Below are positions 43,280 through 51,804 of a DNA stretch of 64,000 nt, one piece after another. Below the pieces are notes generated by a model. That model saw only the letters and a list, made by a program, of their open reading frames with translations, had not been told where the DNA came from and made no database searches. A program made the position numbers and the translations under genes. Source of the stretch: Bacteroidales bacterium (GTDB lineage Bacteria > Bacteroidota > Bacteroidia > Bacteroidales > F082); NCBI GenBank assembly GCA_015709215.1, contig JACCQN010000007.1, forward strand, positions 23,540 to 87,539, given 5' to 3'. Each line of letters opens with the position of its first letter. The first letter of the stretch is position 1.

Positions 43280-43294
43280 GGTATAAGCTGTTTT

Positions 43295-44083
43295 TTAATT
43301 GAAGAAATTGATCAGGAGTAATGCTGTTGAGATAGATGAAAATACAAGGGCATAGGGGAAGGTGGCAAATCCATATTGCTTGATTTTCAATGGCTCAACA
43401 TAAATAATATCGTTAGGCTTAAGGTAATAGTAATCAGAACTCAGGATATCGGCCTTTTCCATATCGATCATTAATATTTCTGATCCGGTTTTGGTTTGAC
43501 GGATTATTTTGATGTCGTCACGTTTGGCAAATTCGGTGAGGTCACCAGCCATCGAAAGTGCTTCAAAAACATTGATTTCGCTTTGGTACACTTTGTATTG
43601 TCCCGGACGTCTGACTTCGCCCAAAACGGTAAGGTTAAAGTTTACCAGCTTTACGATAAGCACAGTTTCTTTGAGGTATTCATCCAGAATTTCCTGAATA
43701 CGTTCTTTGATCTGTTCTACATTGAGGTTCTGCACGTAAATCTGACCTGCCAGCGGAAACTCAATTGTTCCTTGCTCACTAACCGTGTAGCTATTAAGAT
43801 ATACAGCAGCATCATTAGTAAATTGTTGATAATTACCTGATCCTGAAACGTTAAACATCATTGATGTTTTTTCATCCAAACTAACAACTTTGATATATAG
43901 GTTATCACCTGGTTGAATCCTGTAAGTGATGGCGCGTTCATTTTCAAAGGATGGTTTTACCTCTGTTTGTTCGGCCATTTGCAGGTACATCATTTTCTTT
44001 TGGGGCACACAGGACGAAAGCACAGAAGCTGCAATCACTAAACCAAACAAAATCCTGGTAAACAGTGCGGGGCTCTTTTTCAT
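43295..44083 (-). CDS. Polysaccharide export lipoprotein (Wza-like)
   Basis: A 262-residue protein with lipoprotein signal VIAASVLSSC. A poly-saccharide export domain follows (TYRIQPGDNLYIKVVSLDEK), then a SLBB-like beta-grasp segment (VLGEVRRPGQYKVYQSEINV, FEALSMAGDLTEFAKRDDI). A C-terminal hydrophobic helix (YALVFSSISTALLLI) would cross the outer membrane, as in Wza. It forms the outer-membrane channel for exopolysaccharide together with the co-transcribed Wzc-like kinase. It is the first gene of the operon; no clear -7 box was identified upstream. Confidence 0.92.
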   Translation of the reverse strand: MKKSPALFTRILFGLVIAASVLSSCVPQKKMMYLQMAEQTEVKPSFENERAITYRIQPGDNLYIKVVSLDEKTSMMFNVSGSGNYQQFTNDAAVYLNSYTVSEQGTIEFPLAGQIYVQNLNVEQIKERIQEILDEYLKETVLIVKLVNFNLTVLGEVRRPGQYKVYQSEINVFEALSMAGDLTEFAKRDDIKIIRQTKTGSEILMIDMEKADILSSDYYYLKPNDIIYVEPLKIKQYGFATFPYALVFSSISTALLLINFFN

Positions 44084-44299
44084 GTAGGTTTACTTTAAAA
44101 ATTTATGGCTTTGTTTTGCTTTGGTGTTCGTTTTCAGCGAAATAATAAAATGCAAATCGAAGCTTCATGGTTGATTGTTTACGAATGTTTTTTTTGAAGT
44201 CAAAGATATAAACCTTGACGGGAAGGCGCAAAATTAGTGCATTTTTTTATTCATCGAAACAAAAAAATGTTAAGTTCCTGATAAAGCAATTATTAAGCA

Positions 44300-44779
44300 T
44301 TATTTTTCAGTTTCTCTTATGAGTATGCCAATCTTTTTTACCGCGGTAAGATTAAATTTTGTCATTTTACTTTCTACTCGTATTTTCAATGGCCCTGTTT
44401 CGTCAAAGCTAAAGCCTTTAATCACAGGAAGTTGATGGGTTATCGTTTTTCCGTTTTGCTTTCCAGTCCAATCCAGCGCATCATTTTTTAGCCTGAAAGT
44501 GTAATCACGCGAACGTGTACCTCCCTGAGGCAAATAAAAGGTGATGTTTACTGCAATGTGATCTGTGTAGTAATTGTCCAGATGATCAAACAGAAAAAAC
44601 ACATCCCAATTTTTATTTATTTCGTCAGGCATAATAGTATATTCCTGAATATCAAAGCGGTTCCAGATTTGATTGTCAAATTGGGTTTCTGATTTATAAC
44701 TGGCAGGCGACTTGCACGAAAAGCCAAAAATCATAATCCATACAATCCAGCTAAACGACAGAAGTCTGTGAACCTTCAT
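44300..44779 (-). CDS. gldH: GldH-like gliding motility lipoprotein
   Basis: A 159-residue protein with the lipoprotein leader MIFGFSC and a beta-sandwich-like body. The pattern DVFFLFDHLDNYYTDHIAVNIT, followed by PQGGTRSRDYTFRLKNDALDW and a final IRVESKM, matches GldH, an outer-membrane lipoprotein of the gliding/type IX machinery. GldH also occurs in non-gliding Bacteroidota. It is a single gene; the 216 bases between it and the polysaccharide operon hold no gene. The family call comes from recognised layout, not an alignment. Confidence 0.68.
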   Translation of the reverse strand: MKVHRLLSFSWIVWIMIFGFSCKSPASYKSETQFDNQIWNRFDIQEYTIMPDEINKNWDVFFLFDHLDNYYTDHIAVNITFYLPQGGTRSRDYTFRLKNDALDWTGKQNGKTITHQLPVIKGFSFDETGPLKIRVESKMTKFNLTAVKKIGILIRETEK

Positions 44780-44861
44780 AAGTGTAAGTTATTGTTAAAA
44801 TTACGTATGCTGCAAAAATAGAAATATTTAGTTTTTCTGTTGAACAGGCATACTTAGGGCA

Positions 44862-45482
44862 CTATTTTCGGCCAAAATCAGCTGGAATTTCTCCCCACTT
44901 GTCGGTTTCCCATTTTAAAACTGGTAAGCGGAAGCTGTTATTTTTAAGCCAGTTTTCTGCCCGTCGTATTACTTCAAAAAGCTCTTTTGTTTTTTGGTTT
45001 TCAGGTAGTTTAGTTCTGGCTTTACCTGCCATTACCCAATTGATTGCATTCTGCGAATCACTGTAAATAGGGTAAATGGTTTTGTGCTTTTGCTGCCAGG
45101 CAAGACCATGAACAATAGCCAAAAACTCCCCTATATTATTTGTGCCCTGCTCGTAAACCTTACTTTTGAAAAGTTCAGTATTAGTTTCCGTAAAAACTCC
45201 TCTGTATTCCATTTTCCCTGGATTGCCCGAACAAGCAGCATCAACGCAAATGGAGCTTCCTTGTGGCGGATTTGATAAGCTTTTGAAATTTTTGATTTGT
45301 TGCTTTTCCTTAAAGTTATCAGGGCCTGCCTCTAATGCCTGAACTGCTTCCTGCTCGCTGGCAAAGCTTTTGTAACGTGCTCCCTGAAAACCTTCTACCT
45401 GCTTGCGACAGGCATCCCAACTGGAGTAAATTCCGGGCTTGCGGCCAAGCCAAACCACATAATATTTCTTTTTTTGAGCCAT
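44862..45482 (-). CDS. rnhA: Ribonuclease H1 with viroplasmin-type N-terminal domain
   Basis: Start at the ATG at 45482 (206 residues), giving MAQKKKYYVVWLGRKPGIYS, the hybrid-binding domain shared with eukaryotic RNase H1. The catalytic domain follows, with SICVDAACSGNPGKMEYRGV (first Asp), IGEFLAIVHGLAW (Glu), IYSDSQNAINWV (Asp) and a C-terminal KWETDKWGEIPADF (last Asp). It removes RNA from RNA:DNA hybrids. The longer frame, to 45569, would overlap the divergent permease gene. Confident call. Confidence 0.93.
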   Translation of the reverse strand: MAQKKKYYVVWLGRKPGIYSSWDACRKQVEGFQGARYKSFASEQEAVQALEAGPDNFKEKQQIKNFKSLSNPPQGSSICVDAACSGNPGKMEYRGVFTETNTELFKSKVYEQGTNNIGEFLAIVHGLAWQQKHKTIYPIYSDSQNAINWVMAGKARTKLPENQKTKELFEVIRRAENWLKNNSFRLPVLKWETDKWGEIPADFGRK

Positions 45483-45563
45483 GCCGCAAAAATACACAAT
45501 TGCGGTTTGTGGCCACCATGACTTATTTCGTGGAATAACTAACTTTGCGCCTTTTTGTGGGTT

Positions 45564-46706
45564 ATGCAATTAAGTTTGATTTTTCTCCTGATGTTTTATC
45601 TGGCAAGTCCGCTCCTGATTAAATGGGCTGCAAGGCGTTTCAGTTGGATAGATCGTTTGGGAACGGTTCTAGTTGCTTATGTGCTTGGTTTGATAGTTGG
45701 TCAAACAGATTTCATCCCTCAAAATGCAGCTGTTTTGCAAGAATGGGTGATGAACCTCAGCATTCCGCTGGCTATTCCGTTATTGCTTTTTGGTTCCAGA
45801 TTGAGCCAATGGAAATTGCTTGCTAAAACAGGATTAACTTCTATGATTTTGGCTATGTTTTCCGTTCTTGTAATGGTTGTGCTTGGTTATGCTTTGTTTC
45901 ATGATACCAACAAAGAACTTTGGAAAATTAGCGGAATGCTGGTTGGTGTTTATACAGGAGGCACACCAAATCTTGCTGCTTTAAAACTTATGCTTGGGGT
46001 GGATGAGAATACCTATTTGCTTACTCATACTTACGATATGATCCTTTCAGGATTTTATTTGCTTTTTTTGTTGTTGTTGGGTCAAAAGCTTTTCGGTTTT
46101 ATCCTGCCGGCTTTTTCAGGCAAGAGACAAGAGCCTTCAAAACAAGTGCATAATAATATGGTAAAACAAACAAACAGCAAGTCTATAAAAAGCAGTGTTT
46201 TACTTATTGTTTCCTCTATCTTGATAGTAGTCATATCGGCCGGAGCAGGAAGTTTGGTCGCTGAAAATTTGATGATGGCCACAACTATGTTGCTGATTAC
46301 CAGCTTAGGTATGCTTGGTTCAGCAATCCCTAAACTTAGAAATTCACCACACGGTTTTGATCTTGGAATGTATTTTATTCTTGTTTTCAGTGTTGCTGTT
46401 AGCTCTATGGTTAATCTTGGTGAAATGCTTCATGCTTCTCCACAGCTTATTTATTATATCACACTTGTTGTTTTTGGGTCATTAACCCTACATGTGGGGC
46501 TGGCTTTCTTTTTTAAGGTGGATGCCGAAACAGTTATGGTTTCATCAACAGCGCTGATTTGTAGTCCGCCCTTCGTGCCTGTCGTTGCTGGAGCGCTGAA
46601 CAACAGAGCTTTAGTGCTGCCCGGACTTAGCATCGGGATTATTGGTTATGCCGTTGGAAATTACCTGGGATTTCTTGTTGCAAGCTTTTTGCATTGGCTT
46701 GGATGA
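45564..46706 (+). CDS. DUF819 family membrane protein
   Basis: Start at the ATG at 45564 (380 residues); a TTG 9 bases upstream is less likely. About ten hydrophobic segments are visible. DUF819 marks are FIPQNAAVLQEWVMNLSIPL near 55, VGVYTGGTPNLAALK near 132 and VSSTALICSPPFVPVVAGAL near 330. The family consists of predicted inner-membrane transporters with no settled substrate, related in layout to the bile-acid/arginine exporter clan. It is divergent from rnhA, with only 81 bases between starts for both promoters. Confidence 0.85.
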   Translation: MQLSLIFLLMFYLASPLLIKWAARRFSWIDRLGTVLVAYVLGLIVGQTDFIPQNAAVLQEWVMNLSIPLAIPLLLFGSRLSQWKLLAKTGLTSMILAMFSVLVMVVLGYALFHDTNKELWKISGMLVGVYTGGTPNLAALKLMLGVDENTYLLTHTYDMILSGFYLLFLLLLGQKLFGFILPAFSGKRQEPSKQVHNNMVKQTNSKSIKSSVLLIVSSILIVVISAGAGSLVAENLMMATTMLLITSLGMLGSAIPKLRNSPHGFDLGMYFILVFSVAVSSMVNLGEMLHASPQLIYYITLVVFGSLTLHVGLAFFFKVDAETVMVSSTALICSPPFVPVVAGALNNRALVLPGLSIGIIGYAVGNYLGFLVASFLHWLG

Positions 46707-46989
46707 AACTGTTCGATTTCGAACACTTCTAAACCACAGCACTTTTATCGGTATTAAGTTTTTTCCCATTGTTGTTCGACAAAAAGTATATTTAATAACG
46801 TAAATTATTGATTAATAAGACAGTGTAGCAGTTACGATATGACACATTTTAAGGGTTAAGGGGTATTAAAAATTCAGCTGGACAATAATGCTAAAAACCA
46901 CGAATATCATTAAATCGCTTTATCAACAGAAAGTTATTCAGTAGGCTGATTTTCTTACTTTCCACATTGCTTTCCACCATTTATGCTAA

Positions 46990-47624
46990 GAAGTGAAAAC
47001 TGCCGAAGATAGTTTGCGGCTGATTCGTGAAGGAGCTAACAACAAAGAGTGCCAGGTTACAATTCCCTTGTTCGATCAACCATTGAAGGGATAGTGCTGG
47101 ATGTTCCGGTAGAGGAAGGCAATTCAGTAATTGAAAGTAATACCTTTAATAATGGAACTGTAATTGCAACAATAACCGATATGAGTGAAATGATTTTTGA
47201 AGCTAAGGTGTATGAATTGGAAGTGGATAACATCAGCGAAGGAATGCAATTACGATGACGATTGGTGCCATCGAAAATGAAACTTTTGAAGCAGTTTTGG
47301 AACATATTTTACCCAAGGAAAGGAATTGAAGAGAATGGCACAAAACAATTTGAAATCAGAGCTGCTGTTGATTGGAAAGAAAACCAGTTTATACGAGCCG
47401 GTTATAGTGCCAATGCTGATATTGTGCTGGAACGCAAGGATCAGTTGCTGGCTATCAGCGAAGGACTTTTATTGATAGAGAAAGACATAACTTATGTAGA
47501 AGTGGAACTAGCTCCTCAAACATTTGAAAAACGCATCATAAAAACCGGATTATCCGATGGAATCAATATCGAAATAGTAGACCGTATTTCAGAAATCGAT
47601 AAGATAAAAGCTGCTGCTTTGTAA
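46990..47624 (+). pseudogene. Decayed HlyD/RND periplasmic adaptor gene
   Basis: Three pieces in different frames read like one adaptor protein: KTAEDSLRLIREGANN (46996 on), then VRSTIEGIVLDVPVEEGNSV up to EGMQLR (47075-47258), then ENETFEAV and FEIRAAVDWKENQFIRAGYS to the stop at 47624. The order matches the barrel-sandwich and beta-barrel part of RND efflux adaptors. At least two frameshifts are present and the N-terminal half is missing. No partner pump or outer-membrane factor is nearby. The 46707-46989 stretch shows nothing recognisable. Confidence 0.75.
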
Positions 47625-47702
47625 AGCTTTGTTGCGTGTTGGTATAGTAACCGTAATAAGGTTTTGCCTGCTGCGGTTTTTTATTGTCAGGGCACTTAAC
47701 AA

Positions 47703-48371
47703 TTATACTTCAGATAAAAAACTGTCCAGGTTGTCAAATTTATGATGATAATCTTCCATCGATCGTTTGATCACTTCCTGGGCTTCATCCTTGCCATAAA
47801 CATGGGTAATTTCCACATTACTTTCTTTACCGGGCAAGTCCTTATAGGTAAGGAAGTAATGTTTCAGGCGGTCTTTTACCAGATCCGGGCAGTCATTTAT
47901 ATCACGGTATCCACTATAAACGGCATCATTATCAAGAACGGCAACAATTTTATCATCAGCTTCGTTGCCATCGATCATTCTAAAACCTCCAATAGGCCTT
48001 GCTCTAACAAGAATGTCGCCATGGGTGATGTCTTTTTCGGTAAGCACACAAATATCCAAAGGATCGCGGTCGCCTGTAATATCAGTTCTTCCGGTTTTCT
48101 GATTGCAAAATTCAGCTACTCGCGTGGCGCAAAAGGTTTGAGGCACAAAACCATAAAGTGCCGGAACGACATTGGAATATTTTTGCGGGCGGTCGATGCG
48201 CAGATAACCCGAAACTTTATCCACTTCATATTTTACGGTATCAGTAGGCACCATTTCAATAAAACAAATGACTACTTCGGGAGCATCTTGTCCAATTTCA
48301 ACACCATGCCAGGGATGTGATTTGTAGCGTAATCCCATCAGCCGGCCGATGGGATCCATAATTTTTGACAT
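47703..48371 (-). CDS. ppa: Inorganic pyrophosphatase (family I)
   Basis: A 222-residue soluble enzyme hydrolysing pyrophosphate to phosphate. Its core motif is DRDPLDICVLTEKDI, with the metal-binding aspartates, preceded by KVSGYLRIDRPQKY and YGFVPQTFCA and followed by DNDAVYSGYRDINDCP. Length and sequence fit the Bacteroidota type I enzyme, slightly longer than in E. coli. It is a single gene and shows nothing unusual. Confidence 0.93.
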   Translation of the reverse strand: MSKIMDPIGRLMGLRYKSHPWHGVEIGQDAPEVVICFIEMVPTDTVKYEVDKVSGYLRIDRPQKYSNVVPALYGFVPQTFCATRVAEFCNQKTGRTDITGDRDPLDICVLTEKDITHGDILVRARPIGGFRMIDGNEADDKIVAVLDNDAVYSGYRDINDCPDLVKDRLKHYFLTYKDLPGKESNVEITHVYGKDEAQEVIKRSMEDYHHKFDNLDSFLSEV

Positions 48372-48458
48372 AAGCTTTTCAGGTTGCTATTTTAGGCTTG
48401 CAAAGGTAGGATTTTTCGAAGCTCGGCATTGCAAGCTGTTGTAAAACTTTCTTTAATT

Positions 48459-48950
48459 CTATTTCCCAATGTTAACTTGAGCGGGTATGGAAAGGTGTCC
48501 CTGCACAAGTTTCCACTGCCCGTCAGTATTTTTATCCAGCACACCCGTAAAGCGGAGGCCCTCGAAGCTGTGCGCCACACTATCATACATGAAATTATAA
48601 TTCATGGTTTTGGTAAACCAGGCAGTGTTGCCACTGCAATTGATACGGATAAACTGATCACTTGTTGAGATCAGGGTGTTCGAAATGCTATTAAACTGAT
48701 TGCGGTAGGCTGTTCGGATATTCTCCCAACCCATGAGCATTTCGCTATTATCTGTTCCGATCAGAATAATGCTGTCGTTGGCTGCCCAGCTTTGTTCAAT
48801 TTTTTTGTAATCTTCGTTTTCGAGGGCAATAACATAAGATTCTAAAAGGTTTTCGATAGTTTCTATTTCATCGGCGATAACAGGTTCATCCGGACATTGA
48901 TTGCAAGCTCCAAGAAGCAACACAAATAAAAAAGATAATATTTTTTTCAT
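48459..48950 (-). CDS. NTF2/SnoaL-like lipoprotein
   Basis: A 163-residue protein with lipoprotein leader FLFVLLLGAC and an NTF2-like fold. It begins with the helix IENLLESYVIALENEDYKKI, continues EQSWAANDSIILIGTDNSEM, and has a C-terminal sheet TGVLDKNTDGQWKLVQGHLS, as in the DUF4440/SnoaL_3 group. The domain is a small-molecule binding cone used for many purposes; no function can be given. It is a single gene. The 246 bases to atpB hold no gene. Confidence 0.78.
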   Translation of the reverse strand: MKKILSFLFVLLLGACNQCPDEPVIADEIETIENLLESYVIALENEDYKKIEQSWAANDSIILIGTDNSEMLMGWENIRTAYRNQFNSISNTLISTSDQFIRINCSGNTAWFTKTMNYNFMYDSVAHSFEGLRFTGVLDKNTDGQWKLVQGHLSIPAQVNIGK

Positions 48951-49196
48951 AATTTTGAGGGTTTAATGATTCTGTTTTCAGCAAGGTTTTCAACGCATGA
49001 AGATACAACAATCTGACAGGAAATGCGGATCAACAAGCTAATTTAGAATGATTTTAAAGAAAAACATTTGTAAAAACAGGCCAAAATTCATGCAACAAGC
49101 TGCTTTACAAAGAAATTCACAAAAAATACTTTCCTATTCAAGGATTCTTTCGTAAAATTGCAGTCAATTTCTAACCCCTTTAAGCAACCCACATAA

Positions 49197-50318
49197 ATGG
49201 CGATCCATAAAGGAATAATTAAAAGTAGGTCAATAAGTTACACAGCAATACTCCTGCTTGTTGGTTTTTTTACATGGTCATTAAATGCAGCAGTTGACGA
49301 AGATTTGCCTCAGGTTTCGGAGCAAACAACTCACGAAATGGAAAAAGCTGATCTGAATGCCGGCGAGATCATTATAGGTCATATCGTGGATGCTTATGAG
49401 TGGCATATTGCCGACTATGGCCATACACATATCGCTGTTCCATTGCCTGTAATCCTTTATGATCAGGGAGAATGGCACTTTTTTATGTCCTCAAAATTTC
49501 AGCACGGCAATGCTGCATACAAAGGTTTTGAAATTGCAAAAGAGGGAATGCTCAAAGGAAAAATCGTAAGAAAAGATGCTGACGGAAATTTTGTGCAGCC
49601 GATCGATTTGTCGCTTACTAAAAACTCGCTTGCAGTAATTATTTATAGCGCTATTATTATTTTTATCTTTTTGGGTGTGGCCAAATCTTATCGGCGCCGG
49701 GAACGTAAAGCTCCAAAAGGTTTTCAATCCATCATTGAGCCGCTCATCTTGTTTATTCGTGATGAGGTAGCCCTTCCGGCTATTGGAAAAAAACATTACG
49801 AGCGTTTTTTACCCTATCTGTTTACCGTTTTCTTTTTCATCTTTTTCAATAACTTATTAGGTTTAATACCAATATTTCCTTTTGGAGCTAACGTTACCGG
49901 AAATCTTGCTGTTACTGGTGTTTTAGCCTTGTTTACCTTTTTTATCACAACTTTTACAGGAAACAAAAATTATTATGCAGACATTTTTAACACTCCCGGA
50001 GTGCCCTGGTGGCTTAAGATTCCTCTGCCTTTGATGCCGGTGATTGAATTGGTGGGTGTGTTTACAAAACCTTTTGTGCTGATGGTACGTTTGTTTGCCA
50101 ACATCACAGCGGGTCATATTATCATCCTCGGATTTATCAGTCTGATTTTTGTTTTCGGCCAAGCCAGCATCTATGCCGGATATGGCATGTCGATAATTTC
50201 GATCAGTCTTTCAATATTTATAAACTTCCTGGAGTTGCTTGTGGCATTTATCCAGGCTTATGTATTTACGCTGCTTTCAGCCATATATTTTGGCATGGCA
50301 GTAGAAGAACATCATTAA
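49197..50318 (+). CDS. atpB: ATP synthase F0 subunit a
   Basis: A 373-residue membrane protein. The first 150 residues are a Bacteroidota-type extension with its own leader (TAILLLVGFFTWSLNAA) and a periplasmic segment containing HIVDAYEWHIADYGHTHIAV. The a-subunit proper follows, with about five membrane helices. The essential arginine lies in KPFVLMVRLFANITAGHII near residue 300, and the last helix contains FIQAYVFTLLSAIYFG. It forms the proton half-channels against the c-ring. It is first of atpB-E-F-H-A-G; no atpI is present upstream. Confidence 0.95.
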   Translation: MAIHKGIIKSRSISYTAILLLVGFFTWSLNAAVDEDLPQVSEQTTHEMEKADLNAGEIIIGHIVDAYEWHIADYGHTHIAVPLPVILYDQGEWHFFMSSKFQHGNAAYKGFEIAKEGMLKGKIVRKDADGNFVQPIDLSLTKNSLAVIIYSAIIIFIFLGVAKSYRRRERKAPKGFQSIIEPLILFIRDEVALPAIGKKHYERFLPYLFTVFFFIFFNNLLGLIPIFPFGANVTGNLAVTGVLALFTFFITTFTGNKNYYADIFNTPGVPWWLKIPLPLMPVIELVGVFTKPFVLMVRLFANITAGHIIILGFISLIFVFGQASIYAGYGMSIISISLSIFINFLELLVAFIQAYVFTLLSAIYFGMAVEEHH

Positions 50319-50355
50319 AAAGTAACCCATTTATTAACCATTAATATTTACAACC

Positions 50356-50616
50356 ATGGAATTATTAACCATTTTGTTACAAGCAGTTACGGATTTGACT
50401 CCAATTGCAAAAATGGCTGCCGGATTAGGTGCTAGTATTGCCACTATCGGTGCCAGTATGGGTATCGGTCAGATTGGCCGCAGTGCATTGGAATCTATTG
50501 CACGCCAACCCGAAGCTGCCGGCGACATTCGTTCTAACATGATCGTGTCTGCTGCGCTTATCGAAGGTGTTGCCTTCTTTGCTATTGTGGTTTGTTTGCT
50601 GATCGTTTTCTTGTAG
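50356..50616 (+). CDS. atpE: ATP synthase F0 subunit c
   Basis: An 86-residue two-helix hairpin proteolipid. Helix 1 carries the GxGxGxG-like AAGLGASIATIGASMGIGQI. The loop is GRSALESIARQPEAAGDI. Helix 2, SAALIEGVAFFAIVVCLLI, has the ion-binding Glu. The residue after Glu is Gly and not the Ser/Thr expected of sodium-binding rings, so protons are the likely coupling ion (inference). A short N-terminal extension of about 12 residues precedes helix 1. Confidence 0.95.
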   Translation: MELLTILLQAVTDLTPIAKMAAGLGASIATIGASMGIGQIGRSALESIARQPEAAGDIRSNMIVSAALIEGVAFFAIVVCLLIVFL

Positions 50617-50632
50617 CAACAAAATTATCCGA

Positions 50633-50655
50633 CTTTGCAACGGTTGGTTGCAAAG
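50633..50655 (+). promoter_or_regulatory. Intergenic hairpin between atpE and atpF
   Basis: Perfect 9-bp stem CTTTGCAAC/GTTGCAAAG with a 5-base loop, then GCC-GGG and only four Ts. It may be a partial terminator or an mRNA-stabilising end that raises subunit c output over the genes downstream. Confidence 0.5.
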
Positions 50656-50705
50656 CCGGGTTTTATTATTTCATTAGTTGGATTAATGCTTAACCGAAAA
50701 ATTGT

Positions 50706-51200
50706 ATGGAACTTGTAAATCCCGGTTTAGGACTGATTTTCTGGATGACGCTGGCCTTTGGAGCGGTTTTTTATATCTTAAAAAAGTTTGCCTGGCCCAT
50801 AATCATTCAGGCGCTCAAAGATCGTGAAAGGCATATCGAAGAAGCACTTCAAGCCGCTGATCGTGCGCACGAAGAGATGAAAAAAATGCAGCTTGATAAT
50901 GAGGCGCTGTTAAAAAAAGCTAAAGAAGAGCGGGATCAGATTATGCAGGAAGCCCGTAAACTGCGGGATAAAATGCTGGAAGAATCCCGTATAAAAGCCA
51001 ATGAAGAAGCAGATCGTATCGTTGAAAACGCTAAAGTGCGCATCGAAAATGAACGTAAAGCGGCAATGACGGATATCAAAAATCAAATTGCCAAAATATC
51101 AATCGAAATTGCCGAGATGGTGCTGCGCGAAAAGATGAAATCAACCGAAACACAAAAGGCTTACATCGACAAGCTGATCGAAGACCGGCAGTTGAATTAA
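50706..51200 (+). CDS. atpF: ATP synthase F0 subunit b
   Basis: A 164-residue protein. A single N-terminal membrane helix (GLGLIFWMTLAFGAVFYIL) leads into a long charged coiled coil (about 35-150) with the b-type stretch ALKDRERHIEEALQAADRA. It is the peripheral stalk that holds F1 against the a subunit. It follows atpE after an 89-base gap that contains a stable hairpin, and precedes atpH by 29 bases. Confidence 0.95.
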   Translation: MELVNPGLGLIFWMTLAFGAVFYILKKFAWPIIIQALKDRERHIEEALQAADRAHEEMKKMQLDNEALLKKAKEERDQIMQEARKLRDKMLEESRIKANEEADRIVENAKVRIENERKAAMTDIKNQIAKISIEIAEMVLREKMKSTETQKAYIDKLIEDRQLN

Positions 51201-51229
51201 TTTGTCACTTGCAAAATGAAATTTAAGCT

Positions 51230-51787
51230 ATGAAAAACATTCTCCTGGCAAGACGCTATGCCAAAGCGCTATTTGATCTGGCTGTTGAAGATGGCAAGCT
51301 CGAAGAAGTGAAGGATGATATGAAGCTGGTGGCTGATGTGATGTCCGAAAACAAAGCCTTACGTCGGATGATGGCCAGTCCGGTGATTCCTCCTGCGCGC
51401 AAAAAGACTGTGGTAGCAAAAATTTTTGAAGGAAAAATAGACAGAAGAAGCCTCGCATTTTTAGATATTCTCATCAGAAAAGGTCGCGAAGAGCAGGTGC
51501 ATGATATCGCACAACAGTTTTACGAAAGTTATCTGGATTACAAAAATATTGCTATTGTAGAAGTTACAACAGCAATTGCAATTGAGGATAGCCTGCGTAA
51601 GAAAATGCTGCCAATCATGGAAGAACGTACCCAAAAAACCATTCAAATGCAGGAAAAAATTGATGCTGAAATCATTGGAGGATATAAACTTCGAATGCAG
51701 GATTATCAGTATGATGCCAGCATCAGCAAGATCATTTCAGAACTACATAAAGATTTTGATAAAAACTTATTTATAAAAGGATTTTAA
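51230..51787 (+). CDS. atpH: ATP synthase F1 subunit delta
   Basis: A 185-residue protein with the delta/OSCP fold: an N-terminal helical domain starting RRYAKALFDLAVEDGKLEEV, and a C-terminal region with IIGGYKLRMQDYQYDASI, the family's conserved signature. It connects the F1 head to the b stalk. It ends 17 bases before atpA. Nothing unusual. Confidence 0.94.
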   Translation: MKNILLARRYAKALFDLAVEDGKLEEVKDDMKLVADVMSENKALRRMMASPVIPPARKKTVVAKIFEGKIDRRSLAFLDILIRKGREEQVHDIAQQFYESYLDYKNIAIVEVTTAIAIEDSLRKKMLPIMEERTQKTIQMQEKIDAEIIGGYKLRMQDYQYDASISKIISELHKDFDKNLFIKGF

Positions 51788-51804
51788 CACAACAATAAGG
51801 AATT

